A stretch of 47,462 nucleotides of DNA from Lachnospiraceae bacterium UBA5899 (lineage in GTDB: Bacteria; Bacillota; Clostridia; Lachnospirales; Lachnospiraceae). Positions 1 to 7,469 of the stretch are shown here, one piece after another; position 1 is the stretch's first letter, and every line of letters begins with the position of its first letter. Made by a program: the position numbers and the translations under genes. The stretch is from assembly GCA_002432425.1 (NCBI GenBank), contig DJEL01000058.1:1-47462 (forward strand), written 5' to 3'. The notes under the pieces were generated by a model, which saw only the letters and a program-made list of their open reading frames with translations, had not been told where the DNA came from and searched no databases.

Positions 1-385
1 GCTTGCCCCGGGGTAGTTCATTTTTACAGTGCTGGATACCTGCCCGGTAACGATCGAGGACAATGTGTATTTTGGACCGAACTGTACGCTTGCAACCCCC
101 ATGCATCCGTTTCGGTGGCAGGAACGCAATATAAAGGAAAAGGATGACGGTACTCTGTATGATGACGAATATGGGAAGCCTATTGTCATAGGTTCTAACT
201 GTTGGATTGCCAGTAACGTTGTGATCACCGGAGGTGTGACCATCGGTGATGGGTGCGTGATCGGAGCCGGTAGCGTTGTGACGAGAGATATCCCCGCTAA
301 TTCGCTGGCTGCCGGGAATCCCTGCCGTGTGATCCGCCGGATTACGGAGGAGGATTCTATCCGGTATAAAAAAGAATTATTTTAA
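1..385 (+). pseudogene. Hexapeptide-repeat O-acetyltransferase, 5' end missing or broken
   Basis: The readable part (from about base 17) matches the C-terminal half of maltose/galactoside-type acetyltransferases. It has the 'VTIEDNVYFGPN' coil, the 'PMHP' segment (acetyl-acceptor histidine region), 'GKPIVIGSNCWIASNVVITGGV' left-handed beta-helix turns and the 'GAGSVVTRDIPANSLAAGNPCRVIR' cap. Such enzymes transfer acetyl from acetyl-CoA to sugars. An in-frame TAG at 14-16 lies just before the conserved 'TVLDTCP' segment, and the 'NFN'-like residues expected there are missing, so the visible 5' part is not an intact reading frame. Either the gene is a decayed remnant or the first bases are a contig-edge artefact. 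The start is outside the window. Family assignment is firm; pseudogene status is inferred. Confidence 0.75.
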
Positions 386-401
386 CGGTGCAAGTTATAG
401 A

Positions 402-436
402 AACAGGGGCTCTTTTGCAGAGGCTCTGTTTTTTGT
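402..436 (+). terminator. Rho-independent terminator after the acetyltransferase
   Basis: Arms 402-412 and 420-430 can pair over 11 positions with one G-T and one G-G mismatch, around a 7-base loop, and run directly into a T-rich tail. It separates the acetyltransferase from the sigma factor gene. Confidence 0.6.
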
Positions 437-527
437 TGTCGAAATGTAGCTTTTACCTTCGTTCCACCGTATTATTTAGTATAAGGCAGAAACAAAAATC
501 CCATTTGAAGATACAGGGAGAGGGAAG

Positions 528-999
528 ATGGAGAAACGAACGGTAGAAGAAGTGATTCAGCATTACTACAAAATGGTATATCGGCTGGCCTTTGCCCGGA
601 CGGGCAGGAGGGAGGATGCGGAGGAGATCGCCCAGGAGGTATTTTTGCGATATTTGCATAAGGCACCGGAATTTACTTCCGCGGAGCATTGTAAGGCGTG
701 GTTATTGCGGGTAACGGTGAATTGTTGCAATTCCATATTGCGCTCCTTCTGGAGACGGCAGGTGGGCGAACTGACAGAGGATGTTCCCTTTGAGGAAAAA
801 GAGGATCTGCTGCTCTATCCGGGAGTTGCAGAAGCTTCCGGAGAAGTATCGACAGGTGATTTATTTATTCTATTATGAAGAGATGACGGTGGCAGAGATT
901 GCCGGAGTACTTCATAGGAAGGAATCTACCATACGGATACAGTTGACGAGAGCGAGAGCAATGTTAAAGGAGGTGCTGGGTGATGACTACGCAATTTAA
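528..999 (+). pseudogene. ECF-type RNA polymerase sigma factor, split by a one-base frameshift
   Basis: The first frame from ATG 528 encodes a sigma-70 region 2 ('RLAFARTGRREDAEEIAQEVFLR'-like, broken here for brevity as AEEIAQEVFLRYL). Region 4 ('LPEKYRQVIYLFYYEEMTVAEIA', helix-turn-helix 'ESTIRIQLTRARAML') continues in the +1 frame to TAA 997-999. The frames join at 816-822, where TAT-C-CGG-GAG reads correctly as Y-R-E-L-Q-K if one of the two C residues at 819-820 is removed. The restored protein would be about 157 residues, normal for this family. The SD for the downstream anti-sigma-like gene (966-974) lies inside its 3' end, so the two are translationally coupled. As written it would make only a region-2 fragment of 116 residues. 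A sequencing error is an equally good explanation. Confidence 0.85.
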
Positions 1000-2134
1000 A
1001 GACAGATATCAGGAGTGGAATGAGAAAGTGCAGCCTTCCGAGGAGCTGCTTTCGATCCTGCTTGCAGAGGCAGCGATGGTGTCGGGAGCATCAGAAACTT
1101 CCGGTATAAAGGAGGAAAAAGATCAGTGGAGATCGTGGAATAACAGGGAACAGGTTCAACAGAGCCATAAGAGACGATGGGTCAGAGGGGCTGCTGTGTC
1201 GGTAGCATTGTTACTGGCCGTAAACGTCAGCCTTCCGGTGCTGGCAGGGACATTTCCTACAATCTATGAATTGATGTATCTGGTGTCTCCGGCGGTGGCA
1301 CAGTTCTACAAACCGGTGCAGATGGCGGATGAGAATGACGGTATTCGGATGGAAGTGGTAGCTGCTTACATTCATGAGGAGACGGCGGAGATTTATATTA
1401 CGTTCCGGGACCTGGAGGGGGAGCGTCTGGATGAGACCACGGATCTCTATGACAGCTATTCAATCCATACTTCCGGCAGTGCCATAGGGAGCTGCCGGAA
1501 GGTGGGCTATGATCCGGAGAGCCGGACACTAACCTATCTGATTACAGTAATGCAGGAGGAAGGACGGAAGATCGAGGGAGAAAAGCTGACATTTTCCGTA
1601 GGAGGGTATCTCAGTCATAAGCAGAACTACGAAAATATAGAGATTCCTATAGATCTGACACAGGTGACAGATGCGCAGTACCAATATGTTGACAGTCCTG
1701 CCAATGGGGGGACAATGACGGGATATAGCGGACCTATGACAAAAATGTCAGAAACCACGGAAAATGAAACGGAAGGGTATCGCGTGCTGGTGCCGCAGTC
1801 TGCGGATCCGGATTTCCCGGTGAACGGAGTGGATTTCACCGGCATTGGCTATATTGAAGGAAAACTTCATATACAATACGCAGTGGAAAACTCTCTGGAT
1901 AATGACAATCATGGCTTCTTTTTCCTGCAAAATGAGGCAGGGGAGACGATAGGGGAAGTGGGAAGCGTCAGCTTCCGCGAAGGAACCGGGGAGAACCGGA
2001 TCGATTACAGGGATGCGGTATTTCTGACTCCGCAGGAAGAATTGCAGAACTATAGATTATATGGAAATTTTGTGATATCGGAAGGTTTCCAGGAAGGAAA
2101 CTGGCAGGTGACATTTCCTATAAAAGAAATGTAA
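983..2134 (+). CDS. DUF4179-family membrane protein, likely anti-sigma factor
   Basis: This 383-residue protein has a charged cytoplasmic N-terminus of about 70 residues, one membrane span ('GAAVSVALLLAVNVSLPVLA', about residues 70-90), then a long extracytoplasmic domain beginning 'TFPTIYELMYLVSPAVAQFY', typical of DUF4179 proteins. These are encoded immediately downstream of ECF sigma factors and are thought to bind them at the N-terminus and sense an outside signal through the C-terminal domain. An in-frame GTG at 980 precedes ATG 983; 983 is chosen because AAAGGAGGT at 966-974 has better spacing. It overlaps the sigma gene by 17 bases. The anti-sigma role is inferred from family and position; no zinc-binding anti-sigma motif (HxxxCxxC) is visible. 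Confidence 0.85.
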   Translation: MTTQFKDRYQEWNEKVQPSEELLSILLAEAAMVSGASETSGIKEEKDQWRSWNNREQVQQSHKRRWVRGAAVSVALLLAVNVSLPVLAGTFPTIYELMYLVSPAVAQFYKPVQMADENDGIRMEVVAAYIHEETAEIYITFRDLEGERLDETTDLYDSYSIHTSGSAIGSCRKVGYDPESRTLTYLITVMQEEGRKIEGEKLTFSVGGYLSHKQNYENIEIPIDLTQVTDAQYQYVDSPANGGTMTGYSGPMTKMSETTENETEGYRVLVPQSADPDFPVNGVDFTGIGYIEGKLHIQYAVENSLDNDNHGFFFLQNEAGETIGEVGSVSFREGTGENRIDYRDAVFLTPQEELQNYRLYGNFVISEGFQEGNWQVTFPIKEM

Positions 2135-2207
2135 AGAATAGGGAATGTGCATTTTCTTACTTTTTGGTGCTTATTGTAATATAACGAATATTTTCATAAA
2201 TAAAATA

Positions 2208-2235
2208 TTGACAATAAGGGAAAATATGTTATAGT
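2208..2235 (+). promoter_or_regulatory. Promoter of the metal-transport operon
   Basis: TTGACA at 2208-2213, 16-base spacer, TATAGT at 2230-2235 with an extended -10 TG at 2227-2228. The -10 hexamer touches the large inverted repeat at 2234-2270, so a bound repressor would block polymerase. Confidence 0.75.
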
Positions 2236-2270
2236 TCTAAATGCAAATGAGTTGCATTTGCATTTAGAAC
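2234..2270. promoter_or_regulatory. Perfect 16-bp inverted repeat, candidate Fur-family operator
   Basis: Arms 2234-2249 and 2255-2270 are perfectly complementary around the 5-base centre AGTTG. Inside it sits a second palindrome, AAATGCAA (2239-2246) and TTGCATTT (2252-2259), offset by three bases. The element covers the end of the -10 box and the expected transcription start. A Fur-family gene lies in the same transcription unit, which suggests autoregulation by a metal-loaded dimer. A transcript hairpin is possible but no T-run follows, so it is not a terminator. Confidence 0.75.
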
Positions 2271-2323
2271 AAATATATGATTAAGTGTTCATTTGATAAG
2301 GAAAGTACAGAAAGGTAAGAGTC

Positions 2324-3205
2324 ATGTCGGAAATTATTTTAGATACCTTAATAGATAGTATAAAGCTGGTGCCGTTTCTATTCCTCACCTACCTGGCCAT
2401 GGAATATTTGGAGCACAAGGCTGGGGAGAAGACTACGCAGATGGTGCGGAAAGCCGGCAGACTGGGACCGTTGATTGGCGGTGTGGCGGGTGTGCTGCCT
2501 CAGTGCGGATTCTCGGCAGCAGCCTCTAATCTGTATGCAGGCAGGGTGATTACGCTGGGAACACTGATTGCGATTTATTTGTCCACGTCGGATGAAATGC
2601 TGCCGATTTTGATCTCGGAGAAAGTGGATATTCGGTTCGTGTTGGGCGTGCTGGCAGCGAAGGCGGTGATTGGTGCGGTTGCCGGATTTGTCATTGATCT
2701 GCTGATCCGGAAGCAAAAAGTACATCATCATGGACATGTTCATAATCATGAGGAACATGAGCACGAAGAGGAAGAACACATTCATGAGATATGTGAGCAT
2801 GATAACTGTCATTGTGAGAAGGATGGTATTTTTCTGTCTGCGGTGAAGCATACGCTACAGATCACTTTCTTCATTATGATTATCGGATTTGTACTGAATC
2901 TGGTATTGCATTTCGTAGGAGAAGATGCTCTGGCAAATCTGATCCTGAACCGACCGGTGCTCGGTCCCGTGCTGGCAGGACTGGTAGGACTGATACCGAA
3001 CTGCGCGGCATCTGTCACTGTAACACAACTGTATCTGAAAGACGTGATCAGCCTCGGAGCCATGATGTCCGGGCTGTTAGTAGGCGCCGGAGTAGGACTG
3101 TTAGTGCTGTTCCGCGTGAACCCGGATAAGAAGGAAAATTTGAAAATTGTAGGAATTTTATATGTGATTGGAGTTTTGGTGGGAATTGTGATAAACTGGC
3201 TGTAG
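2324..3205 (+). CDS. ArsP_2-type heavy-metal (putative manganese) transporter with His-rich loop
   Basis: This 293-residue polytopic membrane protein has two homologous halves. Each carries a proline-cysteine signature: 'PQCGFSAAAS' at residues 59-68 and 'PNCAASVTVT' in the second half, suggesting a duplicated, inverted fold. Between them is a cytoplasmic loop (about residues 134-165) packed with His, Glu and Cys, a probable metal-sensing or metal-buffering segment. This matches the ArsP_2 / 'putative manganese transporter' family; whether it exports Mn, Zn or another metal cannot be read here. The start ATG 2324 is preceded by AAAGGTAAGAG. It is followed after 66 bases by a Fur-family regulator gene, and both lie behind the promoter at 2208. 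Confidence 0.85.
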   Translation: MSEIILDTLIDSIKLVPFLFLTYLAMEYLEHKAGEKTTQMVRKAGRLGPLIGGVAGVLPQCGFSAAASNLYAGRVITLGTLIAIYLSTSDEMLPILISEKVDIRFVLGVLAAKAVIGAVAGFVIDLLIRKQKVHHHGHVHNHEEHEHEEEEHIHEICEHDNCHCEKDGIFLSAVKHTLQITFFIMIIGFVLNLVLHFVGEDALANLILNRPVLGPVLAGLVGLIPNCAASVTVTQLYLKDVISLGAMMSGLLVGAGVGLLVLFRVNPDKKENLKIVGILYVIGVLVGIVINWL

Positions 3206-3271
3206 GCACGAGGTGTTTCGAACTGGGAAGCACTGCATCCGCGAGATCGTGGTATAAAAGGACTGGTAGTT

Positions 3272-3718
3272 ATGGAAGAACATAAATGTGAACACAGCGA
3301 CATTTCTTATCCCAAGGGACTGAAATGGACCAAACAGAGAAAATGCGTCTATCAGGTGCTGGAGGAGGCGACGGAGCCCCTCAGCGCCGTACAGATCTAC
3401 AACCGCATCGAGAGAGAACATGAAGGCAGTGACTATGCCGTATCCACCATCTACCGTATTCTGGCTACCTTTGAGGAACATGGTATGGTGGAGAAAACCA
3501 CTTTTATGGGAGACGGCACCGTAGTGTATGAATTGAACCGGGGGGAACATACTCATTATGCGGTCTGCCTGGAATGCCACAAACGGATTCCTCTGCCCAG
3601 TTGTCCTTTTGCCCATGTACATTTAGAGCAGGATACTGGAGATTTTACTGTCACCGGACACAAATTAGAGCTTTACGGCTACTGCAAAAAGTGCCAGGAA
3701 GCCCGTAAAAAACAGTAA
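3272..3718 (+). CDS. Fur/Zur/PerR-family metal-dependent transcriptional regulator
   Basis: This 148-residue protein has an N-terminal winged helix ('LKWTKQRKCVYQVLEE' and recognition segment 'YAVSTIYRILATFEEHGMV') and a C-terminal dimerisation and metal domain. Visible metal ligands include H93/H95 ('GEHTHYAVC'), a structural zinc site made of C99-x2-C102 and C138-x2-C141, and H130. An extra C6/H8 pair and C111 are unusual. The family members repress metal uptake or efflux genes when loaded with Fe, Zn or Mn, or in response to peroxide. The neighbour is a metal transporter and a palindromic operator lies upstream, so this is probably the repressor of its own operon. SD AAAAGGA is at 3255-3261. 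The specific metal is not decidable by eye. Confidence 0.9.
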   Translation: MEEHKCEHSDISYPKGLKWTKQRKCVYQVLEEATEPLSAVQIYNRIEREHEGSDYAVSTIYRILATFEEHGMVEKTTFMGDGTVVYELNRGEHTHYAVCLECHKRIPLPSCPFAHVHLEQDTGDFTVTGHKLELYGYCKKCQEARKKQ

Positions 3719-3775
3719 TTTCATCTATTGTACAAATAAATCGAAAAAATTATTTAAATTTTTTTCAAAAAGTAC

Positions 3776-3804
3776 TTGCATTCTTTAAAACCATGTGATA
3801 ATAT
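3776..3804 (+). promoter_or_regulatory. Promoter of tRNA-Lys
   Basis: TTGCAT at 3776-3781, 17-base spacer, TAATAT at 3799-3804 (GATAAT at 3797-3802 is an alternative). Transcription would start near 3811, at the hairpin in the tRNA leader. Confidence 0.6.
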
Positions 3805-3809
3805 ATGTC

Positions 3810-3839
3810 TTGTCGTTGCGAGAGACACAACAACGACAA
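3810..3839 (+). repeat. 9-bp inverted repeat in the tRNA-Lys 5' leader
   Basis: TTGTCGTTG (3810-3818) and CAACGACAA (3831-3839) pair perfectly around a 12-base loop, ending 7 bases before the mature tRNA. It would form the very 5' end of the pre-tRNA. Confidence 0.7.
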
Positions 3840-3846
3840 AGAAAAT

Positions 3847-3919
3847 GCACCGCTAGCTCAGTTGGTAGAGCACCTGACTCTTAATCAGGGTGTCCAGGGT
3901 TCGAGCCCCTGGCGGTGCA
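3847..3919 (+). tRNA. tRNA-Lys (anticodon CTT)
   Basis: A 73-base cloverleaf. Acceptor GCACCGC (3847-3853) pairs with GCGGTGC (3912-3918), and the discriminator is A3919. The D arm is TAGCTCAGTTGGTAGAGC-like, the anticodon stem is CCTGA/TCAGG with loop CTCTTAA, so the anticodon is CTT, reading AAG. The T loop is GTTCGAG. CCA is not encoded. It stands alone between its own promoter and terminator. Confidence 0.97.
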
Positions 3920-3924
3920 CTTAC

Positions 3925-3969
3925 AAGTACCGATTTTCGAGGTTATCTCGGGGGTTGGTGCTTTTTTTG
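3925..3969 (+). terminator. Intrinsic terminator after tRNA-Lys
   Basis: AAGTACC (3925-3931) pairs with GGTGCTT (3957-3963), continued inward by a G-T-rich stem closed around GTTAT, then a run of seven T. It ends upstream of tatD. Confidence 0.75.
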
Positions 3970-4046
3970 TTTACAGATTGCCCAAAATGTCATATGATAT
4001 TTATATGCTGTATGACAGTAAGAAAACGAAAGGCAAGAATGGCATT

Positions 4047-4820
4047 ATGATTTTTGAAACACATGCCCATTATGATGATGCAGCATTCGACGAAGACAGA
4101 GACAGCCTGGTTAGCTCACTGCCGGAGGCGGGGATTGGCAGAGTGGTAAACGTGGGAGCAAGTCTTGCTTCCTGCAAAAAGACCATGGAAATCATGGAGA
4201 AATACCCCTTTGTGTACGGCGCGCTTGGCGTGCATCCCAGCGAAACGGCAGAGCTTAATGAGGAGAATTTTGCATGGCTTCGGAACGCACTGCAGCATGA
4301 AAAATGTGTGGCTGTGGGAGAAATCGGTCTGGATTATTACTGGCCGAAGCCCGACAGGGACACACAGAAGATTTGGTTTAAGCGGCAGTTAGACCTGGCA
4401 AGAGAACTGCATAAGCCGGTTATCATCCATTCGAGAGACGCAGCACAGGACACCATGGAAATATTGAAGCAGGAGCACGCAGAGGAAATCGGAGGCGTGG
4501 TGCATTGCTTTTCCTATTCCGTGGAAATTGCGGAAATGGCAGTGAAAATGGGATTTTATATCGGCGTCGGAGGGGTTCTGACCTTCAAAAATGCCGGAAA
4601 GATAAAAGAGGTTGTGAAGAAGATACCGCTTGACAGAATTGTTCTGGAAACGGATTGTCCGTATCTTTCGCCGGATCCGTTTCGGGGAAAACGCAATTCG
4701 TCTCTGCATATCCCCTATGTGGTGGAAAAAATTGCGGAATTGAAGCAGATATCTGCCGAAGAGGTGGAAGAAGCAACCTGGAAAAATGCGGAAGATTTAT
4801 ATGGGTTTTCAAAAATGTAG
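4047..4820 (+). CDS. tatD: TatD-family metal-dependent hydrolase (DNase)
   Basis: This 257-residue TIM-barrel hydrolase carries the family metal ligands: 'ETHAHYD' at the N-terminus (H6, H8), 'GEIGLDYYW' (Glu), 'VIIHSRDA' (His), 'GVVHCFSYS' (His) and 'ETDCPYLSP' (Asp). TatD enzymes are 3'-5' exonucleases or deoxyribonucleases in DNA repair and turnover. The open frame runs further upstream into the tRNA-Lys terminator, but ATG 4047 gives the family N-terminus and normal length; no strong SD is visible before it (AAGGCAAG at 4029-4036 is the best). The GGDEF gene follows 21 bases after the stop, probably in the same transcript. Confidence 0.9.
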   Translation: MIFETHAHYDDAAFDEDRDSLVSSLPEAGIGRVVNVGASLASCKKTMEIMEKYPFVYGALGVHPSETAELNEENFAWLRNALQHEKCVAVGEIGLDYYWPKPDRDTQKIWFKRQLDLARELHKPVIIHSRDAAQDTMEILKQEHAEEIGGVVHCFSYSVEIAEMAVKMGFYIGVGGVLTFKNAGKIKEVVKKIPLDRIVLETDCPYLSPDPFRGKRNSSLHIPYVVEKIAELKQISAEEVEEATWKNAEDLYGFSKM

Positions 4821-4841
4821 GGTAAAGAGTGGGGAGAAGAA

Positions 4842-6590
4842 ATGAAGAAAGAGTATACGGCGGATGGACGGAAAAAATTTGTCCATATTATGACTCTTTT
4901 GCTTATTGCTTACATGTGCATACTGACAGGATTTACATCCAATGCAAAAGATGAAGAGGTCAACAACAACAGAATTTTATTTATCAGTTCTTATTCGTTA
5001 GCAAGAGATACCGTGCAGCTTGAAATTGAGGGAATTCAAAGTACACTGCCGGATGATTTTATACTGGATTATGAGTTTATGGACACCTACAGGGTACATG
5101 ATGATACGGCGACACAGCTGTTTTATGAGGGGCTGAAATACCGGTTGTCCAAGGTAGAATTGTATGATGCCGTAATTGTAGGGGATGATGCGGCATTACG
5201 TTTTGCCATGAAGCATAAAGAGGAACTGTTTCCGTCCCAGCCGATTTTTTACATGGGCATTAATGATGACACATTGAGCGAAAAGGCGGACGAGGACCCG
5301 GATATAAAGGGCATTGTCGAAAAACTGCCGGTAAAGGAAAATCTGGATAAAGCCCTGGAAATTTATCCGGAAGCGGAAACGGTATATGCCATTATAGATG
5401 ACAGCCTTACGGGAACGATAGAAGCCAAAAAATATTATGCCATGAAGGATGTTTTCCCCAACCTGCAGTTTAACATCATAAATCCGTCTGAACTGACGCA
5501 GGAAGAGCTTCGCAGACAGCTTACGGAAATGCCGCAGGATGCGGTACTTATCTATTACTGCATGAATGAAGATGCCGAGGGCAGGCAATACACGAATAAG
5601 GAAGCAGTTAATTTTATATCCCATTATACTAAAATTCCTATTTTATATTTTATAGAAAATGACCGTATAAGTGATTGCGTATTCGGCGGCTATAGTTTTT
5701 CCATCAGGCAATCGGCTGCCGAAGTGACGAAAACAGTTGTCAAGGTGGTCCGGGGGGACCGCAAAATGCAGTATGTAAGCTTTAAGGACGATAAGCTGTA
5801 TGTCTGGAGCGTAAATGCGGATATGCTTAAAAAATTCAATATCAGCAGAAAATATTTCCCGGACGATACGGTCTATGTCAATGATGTTCCGTCCTTTTGG
5901 GAAAAGAACAGTGATATCATCACTCCGATTATCCTGATTGTGGTGGTTCTCTGTGCCATTTCTGCCTGGCTGAGTCTGGACAATGTAAAGCGCCGCAAAA
6001 TGATGAAGGAAATGGAAGAAATGAAGGACCATCTGGAAAATGCATCCCAGCACGACTTCCTGACGGGACTTCCCAACCGTTCCAAGTTTATGGCGGACCT
6101 GCAGAACATCATAGCACAGAAACAGCCCTGTACCGTTATTATGCTGGATTTGGATAACTTCAAGGGCATCAACGACACCATGGGTCATGCCATGGGCGAT
6201 GAAGCGCTGAAAGGAGTTGCCAACCGGTTAAAGATGCTGCGTACGCCGCTTCTTACGGCGTATCGTTTTGCCGGGGATGAATTTATCCTGATTCTGCGTA
6301 GCGACAATCCCAAAATTTCCGACAATGCAGTTATACAGTGCCTGCAGGTATTCCGCAAGCCCTACAAGATGAAGGGCAAGACCATGGATATCCACGGCAG
6401 CATCGGCGCGGCATGCTATCCTGCCGACACGCTGGATATGGAAACCCTGATTGTCTGTGCGGATGACGCCATGTATGCCATCAAGAAAGAGGGCAAGAAC
6501 GGCTATATGTTCTACCGGGATTTGCCGAAGGATGCTGCGGTAAAAGCAGATGCAAATATTGATAAAAAAATATTTATTGATAAACGATAA
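4842..6590 (+). CDS. Membrane diguanylate cyclase with periplasmic-binding-like sensor
   Basis: A 582-residue protein. Residues 13-35 form a signal anchor, and about 45-350 are an extracellular substrate-binding-protein-like sensor ('ILFISSYSLARDTVQLEIEGIQ' opening, 'DAVIVGDDAALRFA', 'PIFYMGIND'). A second span lies at about 359-380, then a short coiled linker. A GGDEF domain starts at about residue 404 ('HDFLTGLPNRSKF'). The active-site signature is AGDEF at 477-481, a variant kept by active cyclases; the allosteric RxxD I-site five residues upstream is absent. It should make cyclic-di-GMP in response to an external ligand, without the usual product inhibition. SD is GGGGAGAAG. Cyclase activity is inferred from the motifs. 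Confidence 0.88.
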   Translation: MKKEYTADGRKKFVHIMTLLLIAYMCILTGFTSNAKDEEVNNNRILFISSYSLARDTVQLEIEGIQSTLPDDFILDYEFMDTYRVHDDTATQLFYEGLKYRLSKVELYDAVIVGDDAALRFAMKHKEELFPSQPIFYMGINDDTLSEKADEDPDIKGIVEKLPVKENLDKALEIYPEAETVYAIIDDSLTGTIEAKKYYAMKDVFPNLQFNIINPSELTQEELRRQLTEMPQDAVLIYYCMNEDAEGRQYTNKEAVNFISHYTKIPILYFIENDRISDCVFGGYSFSIRQSAAEVTKTVVKVVRGDRKMQYVSFKDDKLYVWSVNADMLKKFNISRKYFPDDTVYVNDVPSFWEKNSDIITPIILIVVVLCAISAWLSLDNVKRRKMMKEMEEMKDHLENASQHDFLTGLPNRSKFMADLQNIIAQKQPCTVIMLDLDNFKGINDTMGHAMGDEALKGVANRLKMLRTPLLTAYRFAGDEFILILRSDNPKISDNAVIQCLQVFRKPYKMKGKTMDIHGSIGAACYPADTLDMETLIVCADDAMYAIKKEGKNGYMFYRDLPKDAAVKADANIDKKIFIDKR

Positions 6591-6597
6591 AAATATA

Positions 6598-6627
6598 TTG
6601 ACAGTCGATATAAGACCATGCTATAGT
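6598..6627 (+). promoter_or_regulatory. Promoter upstream of the DUF2975 operon
   Basis: TTGACA at 6598-6603, 18-base spacer, TATAGT at 6622-6627, about 97 bases before the DUF2975 start. It begins immediately after the GGDEF gene stop. Confidence 0.65.
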
Positions 6628-6724
6628 GAGTACACGTAAAACAGGTGTGCTTTTATGGCATGGTTTTTTCTTTGGCAAAATTCCGCTGCACGGTATTTTG
6701 TTATCGGAAAGGAAAGAGGTTATC

Positions 6725-7174
6725 ATGAAAAAAGAAACGATTGTAAAAATAACGAAGTATCTTTTGGATTTTATGTTTTTTGCGGGCATTCTGGTGACGC
6801 TGACGCTGCCCCTCAGCATCAAATGGCTGGGCAATTATCTGGACGTCTGCAAAACCCATTACGGAGAAACGGTGATGATTTATTTTGTGCTGGGCGTGCT
6901 TGCCATTGCCATTCTGGGCGAGCTGCGCAAAATGTTCCGCACGGTACTTAAGGACGACTGCTTTGTGCAGGAAAACGTGGTGAGCCTGCAGCGCATGGGT
7001 ACCTACAGCTTTATGATTGCCCTATTTTCATTGGTACGCATGCTGCTGTTTATATCCATCACCATGCTGGTAGTCATTCTGGTGTTTGTCATTGCCGGAC
7101 TGTTCAGTAAAACACTTGCCATTGTCTTTGACAAGGCGGTGCAATATAAGGAAGAGAATGATTTGACGATATAA
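6725..7174 (+). CDS. DUF2975-family membrane protein
   Basis: 149 residues with four predicted spans (around 'FMFFAGILVTLTLPL', 'MIYFVLGVLAIAILG', 'FMIALFSLVRMLLF' and 'ITMLVVILVFVIAGLF'). The central 'LRKMFRTVLKDDCFVQENVVSLQRMG' loop (here abbreviated FVQENVVSLQRMG) is characteristic of DUF2975 proteins, which have no established activity. It is followed by a small Cro/CI-type regulator, the standard arrangement for this family. The start ATG 6725 has AAAGAGG 7-8 bases upstream; the open frame continues upstream without family similarity. Confidence 0.85.
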   Translation: MKKETIVKITKYLLDFMFFAGILVTLTLPLSIKWLGNYLDVCKTHYGETVMIYFVLGVLAIAILGELRKMFRTVLKDDCFVQENVVSLQRMGTYSFMIALFSLVRMLLFISITMLVVILVFVIAGLFSKTLAIVFDKAVQYKEENDLTI

Positions 7175-7241
7175 AGAGCCGCCCGGTGACCATGCGCAAG
7201 CTGAAAACGCATGGGATGCAAGGGCAGAAAGGAAGATTGAT

Positions 7242-7469
7242 ATGGCGATTAAGATAAATCTGGATGTAGTGATGGCGCAGCGCAAAATAGGGCTCACGGA
7301 GCTGGCGGAGCAGGTGGATTTGACACTTGCCAACCTGTCCATCCTGAAAAACAACAAGGCGAAGGCTATCAGGTTTTCCACCCTCGAGGCTATCTGCAAG
7401 GCGCTGGACTGTCAGCCGGGGGATATTCTGGAATATGTGGAAGAAAAGGAGGAAGAGGACCATGAATGA
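7242..7469 (+). CDS. Small Cro/CI-family HTH regulator (YozG-like)
   Basis: 75 residues, nearly all one helix-turn-helix: 'GLTELAEQVDLTLANLSILKN' followed by 'IRFSTLEAICKALDCQPGDILEY', typical of the stand-alone XRE proteins encoded beside DUF2975 genes. Probably a local repressor or activator of this membrane operon. AGAAAGGAAG lies upstream of ATG 7242. Its last codons overlap the next gene by 8 bases (ATGAATGA), indicating coupling. Confidence 0.88.
   Translation: MAIKINLDVVMAQRKIGLTELAEQVDLTLANLSILKNNKAKAIRFSTLEAICKALDCQPGDILEYVEEKEEEDHE

Noticed and set aside
816..823. Programmed +1 frameshift in the sigma factor gene
   Set aside because: No stimulatory structure or known slippery context is visible; mutation or sequencing error is simpler.
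2234..2270. Inverted repeat as a transcription terminator
   Set aside because: It overlaps a strong promoter -10 and has no T-run after it; operator is a better reading.
3847..3919. tRNA-Lys as an integration site of a mobile element
   Set aside because: No integrase and no repeated copy of the tRNA 3' end was seen nearby.
3805..4050. 81-codon open frame across tRNA-Lys
   Set aside because: It is a translation of the tRNA gene and its terminator; no SD and no protein similarity.
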